The translations under genes were made by a program, and so were the position numbers. DNA of 64,000 nucleotides from Dermatophagoides farinae (taxonomy: Eukaryota > Arthropoda > Arachnida > Sarcoptiformes > Pyroglyphidae), in contig NC_134686.1 in the NCBI RefSeq assembly GCF_024713945.1, positions 310,001 to 374,000 of the forward strand. The letters are read 5' to 3'. Positions within the stretch are counted from its first letter, which is position 1, and the number at the start of each line of letters is the position of its first letter. The notes beneath the pieces are model-generated. The model ran no database searches, was not told the origin of the DNA, and was given only the letters and a program-made list of their open reading frames with translations. Of the stretch, positions 52,577 to 64,000 are shown piece by piece.

Positions 52577-55500
52577 TATTTTAAACGATATGGAAAAAAA
52601 AATTTCAAAAATTATTTTAAAAATTAAACACGTGCTAATTTTGTACTGTTGTTTATGAATGGAAACAAAAATTACAGCTGTTATTGCCATGAAACGCATG
52701 CGTTGAAAAAAAATTAAGCATAGCATGAATTGGGTGAGAGCAGCATCGATCGATCTATCAGCGGATGATGATTATCTTGTTTTTTCTCTTTTTCTGTTTT
52801 TGTTTTTGCTGCTGCCCATGCCATGACTAAGATTTCTTTTTTTTTTACTCGTGCTATCATTTTCATGTTTTTTTTGTGTGTGTGTGTGTGTACTCTGTTT
52901 CCAGTTTCTTCTTTCACAGTTTGCTTTTTTAGCACTCTTTCAATGGAAAAAAATTTTTCTGCATTTGCGTCGAATTTCAACCATAAATAATAAAATAAAT
53001 AAAGTACAAACGGAACAACAACAACAACAACGATCATCAATCGGATCAGCTAAACATCATCGTCATCATCATCATCATCTTTGTCGTTGATGGTGGCAAC
53101 AACAACAACAACAAGGATCTAGCCAATTTTATATCCCATATAGATGATGATGATGATGATGATTAGGTTTAATCATTTTGAATTTGATTTCTTGTGGCAT
53201 ATAGTGTATATATTTTTTTTATGATTTTCCAATTTTCAATTCTTTGTTCCAATTTTTCAAAAGAGTGAGTAAACGAAAAATTGTATTCTAACTAAAAAAA
53301 ACATAAAAAAAAATATTTTCCATTTGAATTCGAATTAAACTTTGAACTCTTTTCAGCATCTTGATGATCATTATTATTCATAAATCCATAAATCAATTCG
53401 ATCAATCAATTCGATCAATCAATCAATCAAAAAAAAAATCTTATCCATCTAATAATATTATTAGACAACAAGTGATGCTATTGTGTATGTGTGTGTGTTT
53501 GAGTGTGCTTTGAAAATGTGAAATGAAATGTATGTTTCATCATCATCATCAACAACAACAACAACATTGACGTGACTTTTTTTCAGTGTAATGTATACAA
53601 AGTGAAAAAAAAGTGTTATCGTTTTTTATTTGATTTTCATTTTCATTCTAACATTCGAAATTGCAAAAACATTCACGATCATCATCATCAATTTGTTTGT
53701 TTCATATTTTTTTTCTGTTTGTTTGTTTGTCTGTGCGTTTTACTATTCTATTCTGTGGATAGTTTATTTTTTTTCCCATTTGAATGTTTTCAACGACAAC
53801 GAAAAACATGCATTTGACAATGGTGTAAAAAAGGTAAATTTTTTTTTTGTTGTCTCTTTGTAATCAATTTATCCATTTGATGATGATAGCAATAAGCTTT
53901 TGACATTGAATTTTGACATTCATGTCATTACAATCATCATTATTCGTCGTATATGCACATTTGTTGTTGTTGTTGTTATTATTGAAATTGAAACAATTCA
54001 TTTTCCAAAGAATTTTAACCTTTAGAGAATTTTTTTTATGTTTTCAATAATAACTATACTATACTATATACGTTGTTTGTTTGTTTTATCTTCAATTTCC
54101 GAACAAATTCAAATCAAAACGCAGCCTACAAATTCCAGAAAATTTTCTATTTTCTGTACTTTTTTATTTTCGGGATAAATTGGCTTAAAAAAAATAACAA
54201 AAATGTACAAGAATATAGACAGAAATCTATGTGAATATAACTGAATTGAAGTTTTTGTTGTTGTTGTTGTTGTCGTCGTCGTTGTTATTGATTACAACAT
54301 TAGATTCACAACTTACATACGTGTGTACAAATCATCAGATAAATCCTGTGTATGTGTGTACAAAAAATACCAAGGCCAAATAATTTTCGATTCAAAAATA
54401 GTTGATCAAGTTGGAAAAGAAAATAATTGCTATCCAAAAAAAATAAAAAAAAAAATAATAATTGCTCTGGAAAAAACAGAACAGTTGTTGTTGTGGTTCT
54501 TGTACCGTTATCAAGTGATCGAATCTTTGTTGTTGTTGTTGTTGAAAAAAAAACATATAAATTGATTCTTTCATTTGGAATATATATTTTTTTACGGTGC
54601 AACAATAATCGAAAAATATTGGTCCATTTTTTGTTTCACCACTTATTTCTTCTTGCCCATAATCATAATGCTAGTGGGTGGTAGTGTTGTTGTTGTTGTT
54701 GTTTAAGAAAGGGCCCCTGAAAAAAAAATTGGCACCCACAAATTGATTATGAGTATTGGCAGTGGTGTGGCATCCAAATGCATCTATTAAATGGCTAAAT
54801 TGATAAAAAGGAATTTTTTTTTTCTTTCCCATTCATTTCGAGAATGATTGCTTTTTTTTTTCTCTCTCTCTTTTTCTAGTTTTGGAATGATTCTCTTTTG
54901 AGAAAATTCCGATGAAGCCGCAAATTTTTTTTTCTTCGTTGAATGGATCGAAGAAAAAAATTCCATTCCATTCAATAATATAATGAAAATGAAACGATGA
55001 GAATCCTTTTTTTTCTCGAAGAAGAAATTCCGGTACCAAAGTTTATCAAGGTTATGCTTATTAGAATTTTTCCTTGAAATCATCATCATCATCATCACTT
55101 TAAATATTTATATTTTATCTCGTTGTGTTTAGAAGGTTAAATTTGTGTTGTTTTTTCTTTATAGAATGATTGATTAGCTGTTTGTATAAATGATGACAAT
55201 TATAGGAAAAAAAGATAAAATTTACATTATGATGATGATGATGAAGACATCAATCATCGATATATTGAATCGATCATTCCCGATTGACTATGACGTCGTC
55301 GTCCTTGTTGTTGTTGTATTTGTCAACGATTTTTTCCTCCTACCACAACAACAACTGGAACAAAAACAAAATATCGTGTTCGGTTTAAGGTTTCTGGTGC
55401 ATTAAAAGCAATTTTGTGTTTTTCGTTTGGACATGATTTTTTTTTTTTGGATTCCATTCAAGATTTTGAGTAATTTCTCTCTATTTGACCTTGTTTGATG

Positions 55501-56817
55501 TGATGATTAATTCTAACTCTCATCTGATTTTGCTACTACCTTTTGAACAGGTGTTTGTGTGTAGCCGATAGATATACCAGATTGAATGCAAGAGTGTATT
55601 GATGATGATGATCAAGAATCAAGTTGAGCTTTGCTTAAGATGATGATGATGATGATTTACACATCAAAGTCCAAGTTTAATTTTATCATCATGCATCTTG
55701 ATTTGACAAACATTTTCAAATGATTCGAATCTGCAGTGATAAATCATGTTGTTGATGAGGATGAGAGGATGACGATGTTTTTTTTTTGTTTTTGTTCCGT
55801 CAAATTTTGTCATTTTTTTTTTTTGATTTGAAAAATGAATTTTTTTTCAAAATTAAAATTTCTACAGTAAATGATGATGATGATGTTGACATTGTGACTG
55901 AATCATCCTGAGTCAGGAAAAAATTTTTTTTTTTCGTTTTGTTGTCCTTATGATTCTATTTTTCAAATAATACAAATTCACTTGAATCGACAATAGATGA
56001 TGATGACAATGAAAGATTTTTTTTTTTTTTTGGTTTTCAAGTATGACAATGACATGCTTCGAAGACGGTTGTTTTGTGTGTTTACCAAAGAGAATAATGG
56101 AAAAAAAATTGTACCGTTACCCGTAATAATCATCAAATCATTATTACGTAGTTAAAATGAAAATATTTTGTACATTTACCTTGGAATAGACGTAGAAAGA
56201 ATCTGGTAATACTAACCACTAGAGAGATTGGATAAAAAATCAATCAATCAATCGAATTATATATACTGGGATTAATTCATTTCATTTTATTTCATTTGAT
56301 ATTGTCATTAATTAAGGACATTTTAGTGCAACAGAAAACCAGAAAAAAAAGATTTTTTAACAGCTAGCTATATATTTTTTTCTATTATTTTCAAAATGTC
56401 AATTCTTGATGCTGATCGAATCGAATGAAATAAGATCAATGTTTATACAGCTTTCGTTTGTACGAATTACATTTTCATTTGCAAAACTTTTTCGTTTTGT
56501 TTTGTTTGCCTGAGAATATCAACACCTGCATGTGTTTTTTGGCGTCATGTTTGTGATTCTATCTTTTTTTTTTTTTTGCTTGATCAAAATGTAACTAATG
56601 ATGACTGTCTGTGGTGGCCAGAATAAACAAACGGTCGCATTTTCATGATGATGATTCAATTTAAGATGGAATCGAGAAAATTGAAAATCGATTAGATTCA
56701 AGAACAATTAGACAGTGACTTTTACTTTTTTTTGTTTGTTTGTTTCACACTCGTTTATTATTTCGCAATATTTTTGTTGAAATTAATTTTTTTCTCATTT
56801 TTTTTTTTGTATTCTAG
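52577..56817. other. Upstream region of B56, left part
   Basis: AT-rich with (GAT)n, (CAA)n, (CA)n and poly-T tracts. It carries the 5' flank of DPH6 at its left and probably 5'-UTR exons and introns of B56. No open frame of recognisable family was found. Confidence 0.4.
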
Positions 56818-56889
56818 GTTTTCATATTGAACATTGATTTTGTTTTTGATACGCACACGCACCACCTGTCCATTTACAATCAATATAAG
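56818..56889 (+). other. Candidate internal (5'-UTR) exon of the B56 gene
   Basis: Flanked by a strong 3' splice-site pattern (long T run, then ATTCTAG) and AAG|GTATGT as a donor. 72 bases, open in one frame for 24 codons, and less repetitive than its surroundings. It lies on the same strand and 1.2 kb upstream of the B56 start. Splicing is inferred from sequence only. Confidence 0.35.
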
Positions 56890-58045
56890 GTATGTATAAG
56901 TTTTGTACATTTCGTTTTGGCAAAATGATTATTTTCATCATCATCCTTTGTACATGAATAGGAATCAAATCATCACTACATCAATCGAATATAATGATGA
57001 TAACAAAAAAAGTCATGTTTTTCGTCCTTTTTTTTTAATCGAAATATATAAAATTTCTTCATTAATCAATGAATGAATCGAATGATTATTGATTATTGGA
57101 AAATTTATTGGCTTTCAATTTTTTTTTGTGTTAAAAGTACCAAAATAATCTGGCCTGTTTTGTTTGGTTACAATGTCAATATCAAACATATAAAAATCAG
57201 TGAATTTTTTTTAAGAAAAAAATAGAAAACAACAACAAAAAATTGTGATTTTCATGCTTTTATCATCATTATCATCATCATTTCAACATAAATGTCGTGA
57301 CATTTTTCTGTTTTCACAATAGTAGCAGCCGCTTTTGTTGTTTTGTGTTTTCTTATATTCCATCATCATCATCATCATCATCGAATCATTTTTACTCGTC
57401 ATTATTATGGTTCATTGGTGTTGAAGAAGAATAGAACAGAACAAATAAAAAAAAACTCCGCTACCTAATGCTTTTTTTTGTTTGATTGGCCATTAGTTTG
57501 TGTTGATATATGTGTGGCAATCATTGTGATTTTTTTTTGGTGCCAAATTAAATCCACACTCTAAATAGAGTATATAAAACAACAGAATTTTAATTTGTGT
57601 AAACGAAACAAAAAAAAACTGTCATGGTGTCAATGGCAGTCATTATTGTTTAAATGTTGACGGCCTTCCACACACACACACACTAGAAATTTGATAATTC
57701 TTTCATTGCCAAAACAGAATCCTTTTTTTTCTTTGTGTCCTTTTCATCAATCCATCCACATTTCTGTTCATTTTTAATTTTGAACCTAAAAAAAACCTTT
57801 TATGTCATCATCATTATCATCAACATCTAATATCTTTGCATTTATTTTTCTCTTGTTTGACGTCATTGGCCTCATCAAACACACACACACAAACGCCCAC
57901 GTAATTTTTTATTCGGTTCGACGTCCATTTACAATTTTCATTTTCATTCACTAAAATTAAGGAAACGAACTAAAAAGCCGAAACAACGTAAAACAAAATA
58001 AAAAAATTTCTCATCATTAATATATTATTTAATAATAATAAAAAA
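56890..58045. other. Upstream region of B56, right part
   Basis: AT-rich spacer or intron plus the immediate 5' leader of the B56 first coding exon, with (CAT)n and (CA)n tracts. No other gene seen. Confidence 0.4.
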
Positions 58046-59337
58046 ATGATCATGATGATCACCAACAACAACAGTAGTAATAATGCTACAAGCACTCCTA
58101 CTACAACACCCACTAGTCTTTCAATCGCAACCACATCATCATCATCATCATCAGCAGCAGCATTAACATCAGATACATCATTTTCAACCAATAATAATAT
58201 GTCAAATACGACGACGACTACCACAACTATGGTTTCAGCATCATCGGCAACAACAACAACGACGACGACGACGACGACTGCGACAACTTTAACCACAATG
58301 ATGCCTATGGCTTTTGATAAAATTAACCATCATCATTCTAGTGATAATGGTGATCAAAATGATCAGAATGATGTTGATGATGGTGGTATGATCGAAAATT
58401 CCATTCATGATAATAGTGAGAAATTATTTAGATTAGATAATAAAAATACAAATATTGATTCATCATCTACATCATCAACATTATCAACATCAACAATTTC
58501 ATCATCATCTCATGTACCGGTGATAATGTCATTAAATTTAATAAATACAAATGAAACAACAACAACAACAGCAGCAGCAGCAGGGTTTCCAACAACAACT
58601 TGTCATGTTACCGGATGGACAACGAATCAACCACATTCACCAGTAGCAGAAAAACGTGAACGTCGTTTAAGTGCTTCACGTTTTGAGATTAGTGAGAATC
58701 GTGAATTGATCAAATTACCACCAATAAAAGATGCACCATTAAATGAACGTGAAGAATTATTTATACAAAAAATACAACAATGTTGTGTATTGTTTGATTT
58801 CAGTCAGGATCCATTATCTGATCTCAAATGGAAAGATATTAAGCGGCAAACATTACATGAATTGGTTGAATATATTGTTACGCAGAATAATGTCATTACT
58901 GAAGCAATTTATCCTGAAGTTGTTCATATGGTAAGTATTAGATCACTGTGGTGGTTTTGTTTCCAATTATCCAATTTTTTTTTCATTTGCAAATGGTTTG
59001 GATCCATTGTTTAAAATTTAATTTTAAAATCATTACACATTCTAGACAGTAATTTTGATTTTCCATTTTATCCTGACCGGTGGTTTTCGAAATTTTTTTT
59101 TTTGGACATTGACGATGATTACAAACCAGGGCCATTTTCTTTTGAGATCATAATTGATTTTCTATGTGAACTCAATCTAGTTTTGTTGTTGCTTGTGCTG
59201 TTTATTTTTTGTTTTGTTTTTTATATTTATGTATTGAGAATCCACAATTACAATTACCGGCGCCCACGGTTTCTGGTTTCCAGCTCAGCAACAACAACAA
59301 CAACAACATATAATAGTTTGACGCGTGCGTGAATCTT

Positions 59338-59370
<33 letters not shown>

Positions 59371-62300
59371 TTAATAATTTCTTTTCCTTTCAACTAAATA
59401 GTCGTTGTTTTTTCAAACTTGATCCGAGTTGATGTGTATTTAGTCGTTGTTGATGATCATCATAAATCATATTCTAAGATGTTGATAAAGGATTTTTTTT
59501 TGCCTCTGGATTTTTTTTTCTTTATTTTTTTTCGTGCCTATCGAGTACCTAAAAAAAAATTTTTTTTTTTGTCAATTAGTATACAGGTACTCCGACTAAA
59601 ATGGTTGTAAGATGGATTTAACACTTAAGAAATGATGATGAAATCTACTATTCTATGTCGCTTAAATTTCCACTGTAAACTGCAATTTTTACACTCTGCA
59701 AGTATAAAAAACTGTATTAACTTGGCATTTGTTGCGGGGAAGCCGAGCTGGACATTCCTACTTATTTTCAGTACAAACATAACTATTTAGTATGAGCTAC
59801 TCAGTGTGTGTTGTGTGTGTGTGTGTTTGAGCATGCGGGTAAACTTTTGAATGCCGCTGAACAGTTCGTTCAGCTCAGAAGTAGAAGTCGCTTCCAAAGT
59901 AACGCATTCTGTGGTATTTAGCTTTTTTTCATTGTTCTAGCTCAGCACACGTTTCTGCAGCTTTTGCATCCAATAGATGGTGCAGTCATTCAATAGAACA
60001 GTGTTTCCCAACCTTTTTTTCTTCGCGAACCCCCGGGGGTTTTTTCTTTACAAAATTCGAGTACATACAAAGTTACCCTTTTGCATATCCCACGAACCCC
60101 CAGGGGTTCGCGAACCACCGGTTGTGAATCACTGCAATAGAACATAGAAAGAGTTCAAATTCGAATTTTTCGAATTGATTATTGTGATAATACATGTGTC
60201 ACACGTGATTTTCATTTTGTGTGCCTGTGTGAGTGTGTATTTGATGATGAAATCTTGCTTGAAGACTGCATTTATTGGAATGATTTGTTCTGTGTTTTTG
60301 TTTCCATGATTTATGATCTACTCATCGTTTGGTAAGTTATTTCGGTTATTTAACCTGATTATACCTAAAATACCTGATAACTTTTTTCATTTAAAATAAA
60401 GAAAGTGGAGCATTTAAGATTCAATGTTGAGTGTTTTCATGCGATGAACCCACAAAATCCCATGTTATCCTATAGCAGAGGTGGCCAATCTGCGGCTCGC
60501 GAGCCACATTTCCCACAGAGCTCTATTGAACAGGGGGCGCACTTTGGCCACCCCTGTCCTATAGGATCTATAGACACAAACTTGGATTAAACATTGGATC
60601 GATTATCATGTTCAGTCGCAATATTTAACCACAAAGTGGTTTGCTCAATGGCACGCGTTTATTTGTAAATAGACGCAGCATTGAAGCTCGAATATTGACA
60701 AGGAGGCTATGATTCATTTTGCAGCAAAACGATCGAGATCTTAAGCTACCATTTAAATCGGTGCGTGGACGATTTCCTGTCGTATTGGCTTTTGCTCTGA
60801 CAATTAATTAATGTTTTAAGGGAAATCTTTCGATAAAATAAGTGTGTACCTTTCTACACCAGTATTGCAACATGGAATGATTTATGTGGCTTTTTGCCGC
60901 TGCAAAAATCCTTATAATCTGAAGATTTTTGTTCAGGAAATTTAGGAAAAGATCAACAATGACCACAGTATCTATACCAAAAATATCGCATTTCTTCAAC
61001 TTTTCGTTTAGCAATAATAATTATGCTGTTCGGTGTACGCAACTTTTTCAACGGTATCAGGTGCAATGCACAAGTGATGGCTGACCCTGCGGTACCAAAC
61101 CGAAGGCCGGAAGCAACACGCCGTGCATAGAAACCCACCGTCAGGCACGAAGCGTTAAAATAGACACCTTTGGCTGGGTACCAAGCAGGGGGGGCGGCGC
61201 AGCCGCCACACCTGCGGGTATCCAGCTATATTGACCGTCAAGGATTGATACCTTTGACTGGATACCAAGCAGGGGGGGCGGCGCAGCCGCCACACCTGCG
61301 GGTATCCAGCTATATTGACCGTCAAGGATTGATACCTTTGACTGGATACCAAGCAGGGGGGGCGGCGCAGCCGCCACCCCTGCGGGTATCCAGCTCTATT
61401 GACCTCAAGAATTCATACCTTTGGCTGGGTACCAAGCAGGGGGGGCGGCGCAGCCGCCACACCTGCGGGTATCCAGCTATATTGACTGTCAGGAGTCAGC
61501 CCCGCAGGGCCAGCCTGGGGCAGGCGCGAAGCGCCTGTACCGGGCTGGTGGAATTTATATTAGGTTGATGTGTGTTGTTTACATTGTATATAAAATTTTT
61601 GTATTTGGTATTTCTCTGTGTGTGTATGAGAAATGCCTAGGCAACCATTTCTGATTTTCTTTTTTTTTTTGGTTTGGTTTGCAAAGCAAAGTCATTCTAA
61701 AAGCTTTTGATTTTTATCATCATCATCATTGTTGTTGTTGCTGTTGTTTCAATAATGACTCGTTATTTTTTTTTAAAATTTGTGATATATACCTTTATTG
61801 CGTGACCAAGTTTAATCATCTCTGGCACACCGCGCGCACACACACACACACACAAACACAATATTTGTGTTGTTGTGTGTCCATAAATTTTACAAATCAG
61901 GCCAACATAAAAAATTTTGGAAAGAATGATTATTGTCAATGATATTGATGACGATGAAGATTTTCAATTAATCATTAGTTTTTTTTCATTGAAAATAATC
62001 ATGTCATAGTGGACAAGATTCTTTTTTTTTTTTTTTTTTTTGATTGTTTAAATATTCATTGATCTGTTAAAATTTGGATGGATTTTTCTTTTTGATGATA
62101 GAAATGGCGTGTTTTGCTTAATTTTCACAGGAAATTTTGCTTTTTTTTCAAGGTAATATATCGATATCAGGTTTTATCTGGTTGTCATTTTTTTTGTTGT
62201 TGTTGTTGATTTTTCATTGAATTACTAATTTTCCTCACTGATGAAACATCTTGATCGTTTTTTTAAAAAGTTTTTCTTTTGGAATTTTCCATACTCATCT

Positions 62301-64000
62301 CAAATGCAATGTAATGTCTGAATGACATTTCATGTCTGGATATATTTATTTATTTTTTTTTTTTTTTTTTGCTGTTTAAAACGCTGTAGTACATGTACCT
62401 TAAATTTTTTTTTATTTTTAATTTAACTTTTTTTTTCCTTTGAAAAATTTTTATTGTTCATTTTAGCTAGAATTTTGGTATCGATACTATCGATATATAT
62501 ATATTTTTTTTTGTTACCTGACAACTTTTTTTCCAGTGGTCAGCGAATCAAATTAATATTGAAACTAAAGCCCATTGATGCTTATTTTTTTTTTTTTTTA
62601 TTTGCAATTTGTACGGATAAAGTACCGGTTTCATTATTATCATCCATAATCAACAACAAGATTATGATCGGAAAAAAATGCTTCAGTAATGCTGTTTTTG
62701 TTGGATCTAGATAATGTATCAGGAAAAAAAATCTTGTATACAATGGAAATTATCATAAATTTTCTTTTCATGTTTGATATATAGGATTTATATATGGATC
62801 ACATTTTTGTTGTTGCAAATCTTGTTTCGTTGCTATTATATACCACCATACACATTTACATTTACATTAGAGTTATGATTTTGAAAAGTTTTTTTTTATG
62901 ACCATGTTTTCTTTGGCTGGCTGTCGATCATAATCTTTAACAACAAGCACAAGCACCCGGGATGGATCATTGTATTTTTCGTTTTCTTTTTTGTCTTCCA
63001 TTTACATTCTCCTTTCAAAGATTGCATTTATAATTCGACATTGTTATCGTTGTCGTAATATATAATCTAAACTGTAATTGGATTCTAGTTTTGATTCAAG
63101 TTTCAGCTTTACTTCTCTATATATATGATGTAGAAGATGCTGGTTATGATGTGCATGAGTACCGGATCCCTGTACACTAACATGAATCAAGTAAATATAC
63201 CAGATGTAAATTGAATCAAGAATTTTTCTTTTTCAATCTGATGTCTTTTCTTTTTCTTTATTTTTTTTGAACATTCTTGAATCATGTACCGCGCAATATT
63301 GTTTGATTGAAAATGGAAAAAATAACATAGACAGCAGGCAATTTATTTGATTCTCTTGTGTTATGTGATTTTCATTATTTTTTTTTCAATTTTCGATTAA
63401 ATCCCAAATTTCAACTTTTTTTTCCTATAGTATACTGCACAAAAGAATGGAAATTATTTCAATAGAATTTAATTGATATATGGGTGAAGGAATTTTTTTT
63501 TTTCGTTTAAAGTGTGTACGGAATTCCGGTTGAACGGAAAAAAACAACTTGAGAATGACTTATGGGAAGTCTGTGTGTGTGTGTGTGTCTGGATCAGAAA
63601 AAAATATTGATAAACAATGCTCAATTTCAATGATTTTCATTAAATTCAGTTTTTAATCCATTTTTTATTTGTTCTCTTTTTTTTAGTTTTCTGTGAATAT
63701 ATTTCGTGTATTACCACCATCATCGAATCCAAATGGAGCTGAATTTGACCCCGAAGAAGATGAACCAACATTAGAAGCTGCATGGCCGCATTTACAACAT
63801 GTTTATGAATTTTTTCTACGATTTTTAGAATCACCTGATTTTCAGGCATCGATTGCTAAAAAATATTTTGATCAAAAATTTGTTCTCCAAGTAAGCTAAT
63901 AATAATATGATGATGATGATGATGTGTGTGTGTGTGTGTTTGCATGAGTGTTAATCTGTTGTCATTAATTTTTTTTTCTCTCTGTTATACTATCAGTTAT
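58046..64000 (+). CDS. PP2A regulatory subunit B56 (B'), 5' part, continues beyond window
   Basis: Targets and regulates protein phosphatase 2A. Visible exons: 58046-58930 (295 codons, phase 0), 63687-63890 (68 codons), and a third beginning at 63997 after CTATCAG, with four bases TTAT, fitting the family's KFVLQLL. The first about 215 residues are Thr/Ser/Asn-rich low complexity. The conserved HEAT-type core then begins: [85 protein letters not shown]. The ATG at 58046 is the first in frame; a later Met could also be used. The first intron is 4.76 kb and holds the transposon cluster described separately. Which B56 class (alpha/epsilon or gamma/delta) cannot be set from this part. Confidence 0.95.
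59339..59369. repeat. T(31) homopolymer in B56 intron
   Basis: Thirty-one consecutive T within the 4.76-kb intron, about 600 bases upstream of the transposon cluster. No element boundary was tied to it. Confidence 0.85.
59991..60142. mobile_element. hAT-like MITE 1 (element 59999-60134) with 8-bp target duplication
   Basis: The 136-bp element starts CAGTGTTTCCCAACC and ends with the reverse complement of CAGTGATTCACAACC, so 13 of 15 terminal bases match. It is flanked on both sides by CAATAGAA (59991-59998 and 60135-60142), a perfect 8-bp duplication as made by hAT transposases. Inside are two CGAACCCCC-type blocks in inverted arrangement, so the element can fold back on itself. It has no coding capacity and would depend on a transposase elsewhere. 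Confidence 0.85.
60405..61011 (+). pseudogene. Decayed Helitron-type PIF1 helicase, C-terminal part
   Basis: Reading on + around one insertion, one frameshift and several stops gives a series of PIF1/Helitron helicase motifs in the right order: [16 protein letters not shown] (60402-60449), [16 protein letters not shown] (60580-60627), [19 protein letters not shown] (60645-60701), [19 protein letters not shown] (60740-60796), then in another frame [17 protein letters not shown] (60844-60894) and NLKIFVQE. In intact family members the segment after LAFA reads on into MTINKSQGQT; here ALTIN is followed by stops. The fragment is interrupted by MITE 2 at 60476-60556. It is non-functional and lies in the sense orientation of the B56 intron. 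Confidence 0.8.
60468..60564. mobile_element. hAT-like MITE 2 (element 60476-60556) nested in the helicase remnant
   Basis: The 81-bp element begins CAGAGGTGGCCAA and ends in the complement of CAGGGGTGGCCAA, so 12 of 13 terminal bases match. It is flanked by perfect 8-bp duplications TCCTATAG (60468-60475 and 60557-60564). Reading across one copy of the duplication restores an open helicase-like frame, which shows that insertion was into the older helicase sequence. The GGTGGCCAA terminus resembles widespread hAT families. Confidence 0.88.
61166..61494 (+). repeat. GC-rich 84-bp tandem array, four units
   Basis: Units begin at ACCTTTG at 61166, 61250, 61334 and 61417 (spacing 84, 84, 83). 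Each holds GGATACC (GGGTACC in units 1 and 4), a G run, GGCGGC-GCA-GCCGCC, and GGTATCC, allowing a hairpin of about 50 bases. The array is far more GC-rich than anything else in the window. Because 84 is divisible by three, it creates repetitive open frames on both strands, which are not taken as genes. It lies between the helicase remnant and the terminal stem-loop. Confidence 0.92.
61510..61548 (+). mobile_element. Candidate Helitron 3' terminal stem-loop ending CTGG
   Basis: Outer arms CCAGCC (61510-61515) and GGCTGG (61543-61548) enclose inner arms CAGGCGC (61521-61527) and GCGCCTG (61531-61537) with a GAA loop. The last four bases CTGG fit the CTRR rule for Helitron 3' ends, and the next base is T, as expected for insertion between A and T. 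AT-rich host-like sequence resumes directly afterwards. The 5' end of the element was not located. Confidence 0.55.
61560..63686. other. Remainder of the B56 first coding intron
   Basis: AT-rich sequence with poly-T, (CA)n and (GTT)n tracts. No second element, exon or RNA gene seen. It ends with the acceptor T-run and TTTTAG before the exon at 63687. Confidence 0.5.

Noticed and set aside
52577-52726. N-terminal extension of the DPH6 frame
   Set aside because: Fifty Ile/Phe/Lys-rich residues not found in the family; the PP-loop Met start at 52576 fits family length.
57970-58296. Minus-strand Val/Asp-rich frame
   Set aside because: Antisense of the Thr/Ser-rich first coding exon of B56.
61166-61494. 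Tandem array considered as a CRISPR
   Set aside because: Repeats are directly adjacent without unique spacers, in a eukaryotic intron.
61141-61568. Repetitive open frames on both strands across the 84-bp array
   Set aside because: They exist because the unit length is divisible by three and lacks stops; no protein family or start context supports them.

Overview
The window is eukaryotic nuclear DNA. It is very AT-rich and full of A/T runs and (GAT)n, (CAA)n and (CA)n microsatellites. Real genes are split by short GT...AG introns, mostly 50-150 bp, and some carry AATAAA signals just after the stop. Gene content (neuroendocrine 7B2, PIAS, PP2A-B56, lysosomal beta-galactosidase, cytochrome b561, galectin) fits an arthropod. 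Base composition, small introns and tight packing of the right half suggest an acariform (astigmatid) mite; this organism call is inference, not proof.

Layout. 1-287: C-terminal end of an unidentified gene entering from the left. About 0.4-26.4 kb: a gene desert of simple repeats with no recognisable gene and two weak exon-like islands (12.9 and 14.7 kb). 26.45-32.35 kb (-): seven-exon beta-galactosidase. 34.0-35.2 kb (-): four-exon 7B2, the PC2 chaperone. 35.77-36.71 kb (+): two-exon TSSK-like kinase. 36.76-37.62 kb (-): intronless BtpA-family protein. 38.16-42.38 kb (+): multi-exon PIAS SUMO ligase. 42.60-45.10 kb (-) and 45.51-46.74 kb (+): head-to-head pair of divergent cytochrome b561 paralogues. 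46.82-48.07 kb (-): galectin with a glycine/His/Lys-rich tail. 49.30-50.46 and 50.62-51.80 kb (+): tandem SDR (DHRS7-like) genes. 51.82-52.58 kb (-): DPH6, diphthine-ammonia ligase. 58.05 kb to the right edge (+): PP2A regulatory subunit B56, continuing outside the window.

The least ordinary stretch is inside the first coding intron of B56 (about 59.9-61.55 kb). A decayed Helitron-type PIF1 helicase fragment is interrupted by an 81-bp hAT-like MITE with a perfect 8-bp target duplication. A second hAT-like MITE (136 bp, also a perfect 8-bp duplication) lies just upstream. The helicase is followed by four GC-rich 84-bp tandem units, each able to fold into a long hairpin, and a terminal stem-loop ending CTGG before T, as expected of a Helitron 3' end.

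The genes do not form one pathway; they are a typical mixed animal neighbourhood with several convergent pairs whose poly(A) signals nearly touch. Protein-level points of interest are the shared loss of one heme-ligand pair in both b561 paralogues, two VVAKK motifs in 7B2, the galectin tail and missing CRD histidine, and a one-base frame break in PIAS exon 1. I found no CRISPR array, operon, tRNA or rRNA.
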